Shown here: positions 6,503-12,364 of the stretch, piece by piece | How positions within the stretch are numbered: position 1 is the first letter of the stretch | Layout of the letters: each line of letters opens with the position of its first letter | DNA from: an uncultured Bacteroidota bacterium | Lineage (GTDB): Bacteria; Bacteroidota; Ignavibacteria; UBA10030; UBA8401 | DNA length: 15,131 nucleotides | Direction of reading: 5' to 3' | Assembly: GCA_937920105.1 (NCBI GenBank) | Contig: CALETH010000061.1 | Span: 1 to 15,131 of the forward strand | The notes under the pieces: model-generated | Told to the model about the DNA's origin: nothing | Databases searched by the model: none | Seen by the model: only the letters and a program-made list of their open reading frames with translations | Translations under genes and position numbers: made by a program

Positions 6503-7759
6503 ATGCCCATAACTATCTGTATTTTTGAAGACGAATTGTGCGAAAACTTTTTTCCGTTAACGTATACACGTCCCGTGTATGAATTACGTTATGGAATATT
6601 TTCTCTACAGCAAAAAATTCAGAATTATTTTTCACGTCATACAATAAACTACCACACACGTCCACTATTACAAGAAGTTTTACAAGAACGTTTTGGGAAA
6701 GAAAAAGTAAATTCCATTATTGGAGATGAATGTTTATTTATCAATGGAAGAGTAATTTTTAATGAACAACTTTTTCAACAAATTTCATTAAAGAAAAAAG
6801 AAGATGTTGTCTATATTTCCGAAAATACAATTGTTGCTGCAAAAGTGAGCGAAAAAAAATTAGAATCTCTCAAAAAAAATCTTCATGAACCATTATCTCT
6901 AAAAAATTTTGATGGAATGAAACAACAAAAAGTAGAAGCAAAATTTCTGCGTTATCCTTGGGATATTATTCCAAATATTGGAAAAAGTATTTGTGAAGAT
7001 TTCACAGTTATCAAAAAATCTTTTTCAAAAAAGAAAAACTATAAAGTGTATGATGGTGTTATCCAATTAAATAAAAAAAATATTCTCATCGGAGAAGGAA
7101 GTATCATTAAGCCAAGTGTTGTGCTTGATGCAGAAGAAGGTCCAATTGTGATTGGGAAAAATGTAACAATAATGTCAAACTCTACAATAGTTGGTCCTGT
7201 GTATATTGGAGATAATTCTATTATAAAAATTGGTTCAAAAATTTATCATGATACAAGTATTGGACCTGTTTGTAAAATTGGCGGAGAGGCGGAAGCATCG
7301 GTGTTTCATAGTTATTCCAATAAACAGCACGATGGTTTTGTTGGACATTCGTATATTGGTTCGTGGTGCAATCTTGGAGCAGGAACAACGACAAGTGATT
7401 TGAAAAATAATTATAGTACAGTAAAAGTAATGCTGAATAAAAAAACGATTGATACTCATTCACAATTTGTTGGTACGATAATGGGAGACCATTCCAAAAC
7501 AGCAATTAATACATCATTAAATACGGGAACAATTGTTGGAGTTTCTTGCAATATTTTTTCAGCAGGATTTCCCCAAAAATATCTTCCATCATTTTCATGG
7601 GGTGGAGCAGAAAATTCTCTTACTTCTTATAATTATGAACAAGCATTGGATGTTGCCAAAAAAGTGATGTTACGACGTAAGATAGAAATGACACAAACGG
7701 AAGAAAAACTTTTTCACACAATTTTTGAATTAACAAAAAACGAACGCCAAAATTTTTAA
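6503..7759 (+). CDS. GlmU-like UDP-GlcNAc diphosphorylase / glucosamine-1-phosphate N-acetyltransferase
   Basis: The protein has 418 residues. The N-terminal part resembles an atypical nucleotidyltransferase: ICIFEDELCENFFPLTYTRPVYELRYG is the start expected for the alternative GlmU family of Bacteroidota/Chlorobi (TIGR03991 type). The C-terminal part (about 195-350) is a left-handed beta-helix of hexapeptide repeats (GPIVIGKNVTIM, GPVYIGDNSIIKIGS) followed by the acyltransferase-type segment FVGHSYIGSWCNLGAGTTTSD. By family it would acetylate glucosamine-1-phosphate and transfer UMP to make UDP-GlcNAc for peptidoglycan and lipid A; other sugar-phosphate substrates are possible. The start is set by family alignment, as no Shine-Dalgarno is visible in the AT-rich leader. 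glmS of the same pathway lies 4.6 kb downstream. Confidence 0.85.
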   Translation: MPITICIFEDELCENFFPLTYTRPVYELRYGIFSLQQKIQNYFSRHTINYHTRPLLQEVLQERFGKEKVNSIIGDECLFINGRVIFNEQLFQQISLKKKEDVVYISENTIVAAKVSEKKLESLKKNLHEPLSLKNFDGMKQQKVEAKFLRYPWDIIPNIGKSICEDFTVIKKSFSKKKNYKVYDGVIQLNKKNILIGEGSIIKPSVVLDAEEGPIVIGKNVTIMSNSTIVGPVYIGDNSIIKIGSKIYHDTSIGPVCKIGGEAEASVFHSYSNKQHDGFVGHSYIGSWCNLGAGTTTSDLKNNYSTVKVMLNKKTIDTHSQFVGTIMGDHSKTAINTSLNTGTIVGVSCNIFSAGFPQKYLPSFSWGGAENSLTSYNYEQALDVAKKVMLRRKIEMTQTEEKLFHTIFELTKNERQNF

Positions 7760-7775
7760 TGATAAGAATACTTTT

Positions 7776-7830
7776 GTCATGCTGACGAATGTCAGCATCT
7801 TTATAGACGCTGAAACAAGTTCAGCGTGAC
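7776..7830. repeat. REP/BIME-like doublet of inverted hairpins
   Basis: A 55-bp element bounded by GTCA (7776-7779) and TGAC (7827-7830). Hairpin one is ATGCTGAC / GTCAGCAT with loop GAAT (7779-7798). Hairpin two is ACGCTGAA / TTCAGCGT with loop ACAAG (7807-7827). The two are head-to-head copies of related units separated by CTTTATAG. It fills most of the 89-bp gap between the GlmU-like gene and rsmB and may also act as a weak transcriptional stop. Confidence 0.7.
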
Positions 7831-7848
7831 GATTTAATTTAAAAAACT

Positions 7849-9213
7849 ATGGAAACAGTAGCAGAACAAAAAGAATTATTTTATGGAGTGCGAGGAACTG
7901 CTGTAAAAATTCTTCAACGTATAGAACGAACAGATTCTTATCTTGATAAATTATTAGATGCAGAACTTCGCACTGGGGAAATTAATGACCTTGATAAATC
8001 GCTTCTCACAGAAATTGTGAACGGCGTTTTACGATGGCAATTAAAATTAGATTGGGTCTTGAATGGATTTTTTCACAGTAATTTTGCAAAAGCAGAACCA
8101 TTAGTGCGAAACACGTTGCGAGTAGCATTGTATCAAATTTTGTATTTGCACAAAGTTCCGCAACATGCCGCAGTGAATGAAGCCGTAGAATTTATGAAAA
8201 GAATTCGCGGAGAAAAACCTGCAAATCTTGTAAATGGTGTTTTGCGAAATATCATTCGCAGTATTGATAATATTTTTTATCCAGATTATAACAATGACCC
8301 ATTTTTATATCTCTCTGTTGCATACTCACATCCTTTATGGATGGTGCGTCGTTGGGTAAATCGCTTCGGATTTCAAGAAACCGAAAAATTGATGTTTGGA
8401 AATAATCGCAGAGTTATTACACCAATTCGTATTAATACACTAAAAACTTCTGTGCAAGATGTATTGAATATGTTTAAGCAGCAAAATGTTGCTGTTGAAC
8501 AATCAATATATCTACCAAATTTTTTAAAGAGTTATAGTTTTTCCAATGTTGCTCACACGGAAATTTTTAAACGGGGATATTGCAGTATTCAAGATGAAAG
8601 TGCTGGGATTGCCGTGCAACTTTTACATGTTCAACCAAATGAAACAGTGATAGATTTGTGTTCTGCACCCGGAGGAAAAACAACATTCATTGCAGAAAAC
8701 TTACGAAACACCGGAAAAGTTATTGCTGTAGAAAAATATCCTACACGAATAAAATTAGTACAATCCGCTTGTGAACGATTAGAATTAAAAAATGTTGAGT
8801 ATGTTGTTGCTGATGGAACAGAATTTGAACATGCACCAGTTGATAAAATCTTAGTTGATGCTCCGTGTTCCGGATTAGGTGTAATCGCAAAAAAACCAGA
8901 TATAAAAATAAAAAGGCAATTAGAAGATATTCGTGAATTAAATACTATTCAAAATCAGTTATTAGAAAATGCTTCGCGATTAGTAAAAGATGGTGGCGTA
9001 ATTGTCTATAGTACGTGTACTACAGAACCAGAAGAAAATTTTATAATTATCAGAAAATTTCTTCAAAATCATTCTGAATTTTCTATTGATTCCGCAGCAC
9101 AATATTGTCATTCATCAATTGTTTCTTCTGATGGATATGTAGAAACATTTCCACATAAACATGGAATAGATGGTTCTTTTGCTATTCGATTAATAAAAAA
9201 TAAAACTAATTAA
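7849..9213 (+). CDS. rsmB: 16S rRNA (cytosine-967-C5)-methyltransferase
   Basis: RsmB methylates C967 of 16S rRNA with SAM. The protein has 454 residues, near the usual 430-450. An N-terminal NusB-like RNA-binding domain (about 10-140) contains VRNTLRVALYQILYLHKVPQHAAVNEAVE. The methyltransferase domain has motif I DLCSAPGGKTTF near 266, motif IV DAPCSGLGVI with C340, and motif VI YSTCTTEPEENF with C390. The two cysteines are 50 residues apart, the pair used by m5C methyltransferases for catalysis and product release. The C-terminus has FPHKHGIDGSFAIRL. The start METVAEQ gives the normal N-terminus; no strong Shine-Dalgarno is visible. It lies 18 bp after a hairpin doublet. Confidence 0.95.
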   Translation: METVAEQKELFYGVRGTAVKILQRIERTDSYLDKLLDAELRTGEINDLDKSLLTEIVNGVLRWQLKLDWVLNGFFHSNFAKAEPLVRNTLRVALYQILYLHKVPQHAAVNEAVEFMKRIRGEKPANLVNGVLRNIIRSIDNIFYPDYNNDPFLYLSVAYSHPLWMVRRWVNRFGFQETEKLMFGNNRRVITPIRINTLKTSVQDVLNMFKQQNVAVEQSIYLPNFLKSYSFSNVAHTEIFKRGYCSIQDESAGIAVQLLHVQPNETVIDLCSAPGGKTTFIAENLRNTGKVIAVEKYPTRIKLVQSACERLELKNVEYVVADGTEFEHAPVDKILVDAPCSGLGVIAKKPDIKIKRQLEDIRELNTIQNQLLENASRLVKDGGVIVYSTCTTEPEENFIIIRKFLQNHSEFSIDSAAQYCHSSIVSSDGYVETFPHKHGIDGSFAIRLIKNKTN

Positions 9214-9234
9214 AAATTTAGAAGTAGCACAACT

Positions 9235-9316
9235 GTCATGCCCGTCCCGACAAGTCGGGATAATCGGGCATCCATATTAAGTTAAAAATCTGGATTCCTG
9301 CTTTCACAGGAATGAC
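9235..9316. repeat. REP/BIME-like doublet of inverted hairpins
   Basis: An 82-bp element bounded by GTCAT and ATGAC. Hairpin one has outer arms ATGCCCG (9238-9244) / CGGGCAT (9265-9271) enclosing an inner stem TCCCGAC (9245-9251) / GTCGGGA (9254-9260). Hairpin two, in opposite orientation, has ATTCCTG / CAGGAAT near 9294-9313. The architecture is the same as at 7776-7830, and the sequence is related to the single unit at 14255. It lies between rsmB and the flavoprotein gene. Confidence 0.7.
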
Positions 9317-9337
9317 AATATCACCTTTTTTCTTACA

Positions 9338-9369
9338 AAACCATTTTCCCGACGTCGGGAAAATGGTTT
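9338..9369. repeat. 32-bp perfect palindrome upstream of the flavoprotein gene
   Basis: The left arm AAACCATTTTCCCGAC (9338-9353) is followed directly by its exact reverse complement (9354-9369). It ends 19 bp before the ATG at 9389. As RNA it would form a stem of up to 14 pairs. It could serve as the rsmB terminator (a T-rich but interrupted tail follows), as an operator, or be a repeat remnant. Its core TCCCGAC/GTCGGGA is the same as the inner stem of the doublet at 9235-9316. Confidence 0.8.
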
Positions 9370-9388
9370 GTTGTTTATCATCTTTATT

Positions 9389-10606
9389 ATGCAAATAGCA
9401 ATTATTGGTGGAGGTGCTGCAGGGATTTTTTCTGCAATCACTTGTGCAGAAACAAATCCTCATGCAAAAATTATTGTGTTTGAAAAAAACAATAACCTTC
9501 TTTCTAAAGTAAAAATTTCTGGTGGAGGAAGATGTAATGTAACCCACGCATGTTTTGATAATGATGTGTTACGAGAATATTATCCGCGGGGAAAAAAAGA
9601 ATTACGAAATCCATTTTTACAATTTTCTACAAAAGAAACTATTGAATGGTTTCAAAAACATGGAGTCAAATTAAAAACCGAATCTGATGGACGGATATTT
9701 CCCAAAACCGATGATTCTCAAACTATTATTGATTGTTTGCTGCAAAAAATTTATCAGTTACGAATTCACATAAAAATGCGTTCAGGCATTTCTTCTATTA
9801 TAAAAAGAGAAACAGGTTTTGAATTAACGTTACAAAACAAAGAAAAATTTTTGTGTGATAAAGTAATTGTTGCAACAGGAGGAAATCCTGAAATCAAAAA
9901 TTATGAATGGCTTACGCAAATAGGTATAAATATTATTTCACCTGTTCCTTCATTATTTACATTCAACATTCCAAATTCTCCGTTTAAAGGATTGGAAGGA
10001 ATTTCTGTTAATCCCTGTTCAGTAAAAATTCTTTCTACATCATTACAGCAAACTGGAGCATTATTATTGACGCATTGGGGAGTAAGTGGTCCGGCAGTGT
10101 TAACATTATCAGCATTTGGAGCAAGAGTGTTGAAAGAGATGAATTATCAGTTTTCCATTTCTCTTAATTTCTTTCCTGCAAAAACAGAAAAAGAAGTAGA
10201 AGAATATTTTCATCAACTCAAAAAAGAACATCCAACAAAAACAATTATCAATACTAAAATAGATGTTCTTTCTCAACGTTTGTGGGAAAGAATATGTACT
10301 ATTTCTGAAATTGGTGATGATGTTCGTTGGGTAAATCTTTCAAAACAACAGATGCAAAAAATATTAAGGACGATTTTTCATTGTGAACTTTTTGTTCAAG
10401 GAAAAACAACTTTCAAAGAAGAATTTGTTACTGCTGGTGGTGTGGATTTAAAGGAAGTTGAAATGAAAACATTAGAATCTAAAAAAATATCAGGATTATT
10501 TTTTGCGGGAGAAATTTTAAATATTGATGGTGTTACTGGTGGATTTAATTTTCAAAATGCGTGGACAACTGGCTGGATTGCCGGAAAAAACGCTGCTCTT
10601 TATTAA
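9389..10606 (+). CDS. HI0933/YhiN-like FAD-dependent oxidoreductase
   Basis: A 405-residue flavoprotein of the HI0933-like (YhiN/BaiN) family. It begins MQIAIIGGGAAGIFSAITCA, the GxGxxG FAD-binding fold. Next comes the family signature KISGGGRCNVTHA near 43-55, then ATGGNPEIKNYEW, SLFTFNIPNSPFKGLEGIS and HWGVSGPAVL. It ends with GLFFAGEILNIDGVTGGFNFQNAWTTG, which closes the FAD site. The physiological substrate of most members is unknown; one gut-bacterial relative is reported to reduce bile-acid intermediates, which should not be assumed here. I chose ATG 9389 because residue 1 then starts the first beta-strand. The upstream TTG at 9368 would add seven residues and lies in a palindrome. Confidence 0.92.
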   Translation: MQIAIIGGGAAGIFSAITCAETNPHAKIIVFEKNNNLLSKVKISGGGRCNVTHACFDNDVLREYYPRGKKELRNPFLQFSTKETIEWFQKHGVKLKTESDGRIFPKTDDSQTIIDCLLQKIYQLRIHIKMRSGISSIIKRETGFELTLQNKEKFLCDKVIVATGGNPEIKNYEWLTQIGINIISPVPSLFTFNIPNSPFKGLEGISVNPCSVKILSTSLQQTGALLLTHWGVSGPAVLTLSAFGARVLKEMNYQFSISLNFFPAKTEKEVEEYFHQLKKEHPTKTIINTKIDVLSQRLWERICTISEIGDDVRWVNLSKQQMQKILRTIFHCELFVQGKTTFKEEFVTAGGVDLKEVEMKTLESKKISGLFFAGEILNIDGVTGGFNFQNAWTTGWIAGKNAALY

Positions 10607-10680
10607 ACTTTTCGTTGATTTTCAATCACAGATTTTTTATCTTTAAAACAAAAATTTTTACTTTTACATAAGGATAATTC

Positions 10681-12111
10681 ATGAAAGAGAAAGCACAAAA
10701 AAACGAAGGAAAAATACTTCAGGTTATTGGACCCGCTGTTGACGTAGAATTTTCAGAAGGCACACTTCCTGCATTACTTAACGCACTTATTGTTCCGCGA
10801 ACAGATATTGAAGGAGTAAAAGAAGAACTTATTCTTGAAGTTCAACAACATCTTGGAGAAAATAGTGTTCGTGCAATTGCAATGGATTCCACCGATGGTT
10901 TAACTCGTGGAATGAATGTGATTGATACTGGCGCACCAATTTCCGTTTCTGTTGGTCCCAACACTATGGGAAGATTATTAAATGTTACCGGAAAAACTAT
11001 TGATAATTTAGGACCTGTAAAAACAAAAACATATTATCCAATTCACCGTCCCGCACCAAAATTTAGTGAGTTGGTAACAAAAAAAGAAATGTTCGAAACC
11101 GGAATTAAAGTTATTGATTTACTTGAGCCGTATACCAAAGGTGGTAAAACTGGATTGTTCGGTGGTGCTGGCGTTGGAAAAACCGTATTGATTTTGGAAT
11201 TGATTAACAATATCGCAAAACAACATGGTGGAACATCAGTGTTTGCTGGAGTTGGTGAACGAACTCGTGAAGGAAATGACCTTTGGTTAGATATGAAAGA
11301 ATCCGGAGTGTTGGATAAAACAGCATTAGTGTTTGGTCAAATGAATGAACCACCAGGAGCACGTCTTCGTGTTGCATTAACCGCACTAACAATGGCAGAA
11401 TATTTTCGCGATGAAGAAGGAAAAGATGTGTTGTTATTTATTGATAATATTTTTCGTTTTACACAAGCCGGTTCAGAAGTTTCTGCACTTCTCGGACGTA
11501 TGCCTTCCGCAGTAGGATATCAGCCAACATTGGCAACAGAAATGGGTGCATTGCAAGAACGAATTACTTCAACACAAAAAGGTTCAATCACATCAGTGCA
11601 AGCAATTTATGTTCCCGCTGATGACTTAACTGACCCTGCACCAGCAACAGCATTTTCTCACCTTGATGCAACAACAGTATTGAGTCGCCAAATTTCTGAG
11701 TTAGGAATTTATCCTGCAGTAGACCCACTTGAATCTACATCGCGTATTATGGACCCACAAGTTATTGGTGATGAACATTATAATGTTGCACGTTCTGTAA
11801 AAAATATGTTGCAAGCATATAAAGATTTACAAGATATTATCAACATTCTTGGTATGGATGAACTTTCTGATGAAGATAAATTGATTGTTCAACGTGCAAG
11901 AAAAATTCAAAATTTTCTTTCACAACCATTCTTTGTAGCACATCAATTTTCTGGAATTGAAGGAAGATATGTAAAAGTGGAAGATACTATTCGCGGATTT
12001 AAAGGAATTATTGATGGAAAATATGACCATCTTCCAGAAAGAGCGTTTTACATGGTTGGTACAATAGAAGAAGCAATTGAAAGAGCAAAAGCATTGCAGC
12101 AAGCAGCGTAG
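10681..12111 (+). CDS. atpD: F1 ATP synthase subunit beta
   Basis: This is the catalytic beta subunit of the F1 sector, which makes ATP on the cytoplasmic side of the membrane. The protein has 476 residues, full length. The N-terminal barrel starts at GKILQVIGPAVDVEF. The Walker A loop GGAGVGKT is at 161-168 and GERTREGND near 192-200. The Walker B region has LLFIDNIFRFTQAGSEVS, then GRMPSAVGYQPTLATEMG and DDLTDPAPATAFSHLDATT. The C-terminal domain has the DELSDEDK stretch that corresponds to the DELSEED region in related enzymes. AAGGA (10670-10674) supports the start. No atpC (epsilon) or other ATP synthase gene adjoins it, and hairpins follow, so it appears to be transcribed alone. Confidence 0.98.
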   Translation: MKEKAQKNEGKILQVIGPAVDVEFSEGTLPALLNALIVPRTDIEGVKEELILEVQQHLGENSVRAIAMDSTDGLTRGMNVIDTGAPISVSVGPNTMGRLLNVTGKTIDNLGPVKTKTYYPIHRPAPKFSELVTKKEMFETGIKVIDLLEPYTKGGKTGLFGGAGVGKTVLILELINNIAKQHGGTSVFAGVGERTREGNDLWLDMKESGVLDKTALVFGQMNEPPGARLRVALTALTMAEYFRDEEGKDVLLFIDNIFRFTQAGSEVSALLGRMPSAVGYQPTLATEMGALQERITSTQKGSITSVQAIYVPADDLTDPAPATAFSHLDATTVLSRQISELGIYPAVDPLESTSRIMDPQVIGDEHYNVARSVKNMLQAYKDLQDIINILGMDELSDEDKLIVQRARKIQNFLSQPFFVAHQFSGIEGRYVKVEDTIRGFKGIIDGKYDHLPERAFYMVGTIEEAIERAKALQQAA

Positions 12112-12114
12112 AAT

Positions 12115-12144
12115 AACAATGAATTATAGTAATGATATGAATTA
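12115..12144 (+). repeat. Copy 2 of the ~29-bp dispersed AT-rich repeat
   Basis: AACAATGAATTATAGTAATG followed by ATATGAATTA starts 4 bp after the atpD stop codon. It matches copy 1 (5996-6024) at 25 of 29 positions and copy 3 (12186-12214) at 25 of 29 positions. Function unknown. Confidence 0.55.
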
Positions 12145-12151
12145 TTACTGT

Positions 12152-12178
12152 AGGGACGGATGCAAATCCGTCCTTTTG
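12152..12178 (+). terminator. Hairpin terminator after atpD
   Basis: Perfect stem GGACGGAT (12154-12161) / ATCCGTCC (12166-12173), loop GCAA, followed by TTTTGT. It lies about 40 bp after the atpD stop. The T-run is short, so it may be a moderate terminator or a member of a repeated hairpin family. Confidence 0.65.
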
Positions 12179-12185
12179 TATTTAT

Positions 12186-12214
12186 AATAATGAATTATGG
12201 TGATTATATGAATT
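12186..12214 (+). repeat. Copy 3 of the ~29-bp dispersed AT-rich repeat
   Basis: AATAATGAATTATGGTGATT followed by ATATGAATT is a direct repeat of 12115-12143, 71 bp downstream. The two copies flank the hairpin at 12154-12173. Confidence 0.55.
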
Positions 12215-12221
12215 GATTATC

Positions 12222-12254
12222 AGACTACAAAAGTTTTAGAAACTTTTGTAGTCT
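12222..12254. repeat. 33-bp hairpin with perfect 15-bp arms
   Basis: Left arm AGACTACAAAAGTTT (12222-12236) and its exact reverse complement (12240-12254) are separated by TAG. It lies in the atpD-glmS gap. No T-run follows closely enough for a classic terminator, though it could end transcription from either side. It could also be a dispersed repeat. Confidence 0.8.
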
Positions 12255-12279
12255 CAACTATTGTTGTTTTTTAATGAGT

Positions 12280-12332
12280 ATTTTTCTGTAGAAAAATTTT
12301 CTTTCACTTTTTCTAAAAAATTCGTATTTTTG
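12280..12332 (+). promoter_or_regulatory. Possible glmS promoter region with dyad
   Basis: An 18-bp dyad ATTTTTCT-GT-AGAAAAAT (12280-12297) precedes a possible promoter. TTCACT (12303-12308) and TATTTT (12325-12330) are 16 bases apart. The same site reads TATTTTTG (12325-12332), which also fits the TAnnTTTG pattern. Transcription would start near 12339, about 25 bases before glmS. No recognisable glmS ribozyme fits in this short leader. Weak consensus evidence only. Confidence 0.35.
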
Positions 12333-12364
12333 TTTTCAATCACAAAATTATATACGAGGTCTTT

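Noticed and set aside
7221..7505. Minus-strand open frames opposite the GlmU-like gene
   Set aside because: Low-complexity antisense frames within a conserved beta-helix coding region.
7776..9369. CRISPR array or mobile element ends formed by the hairpins
   Set aside because: The units are neither regularly spaced nor direct repeats with unique spacers, and no cas or transposase gene is present.
9368..9388. TTG start for the flavoprotein gene
   Set aside because: It would begin inside the 32-bp palindrome and add seven residues before the first beta-strand of the FAD fold; ATG 9389 fits the family.
12256..12364. glmS ribozyme
   Set aside because: The leader after the likely promoter is about 25 bases and the gap shows no double-pseudoknot arrangement; too short for the ribozyme.
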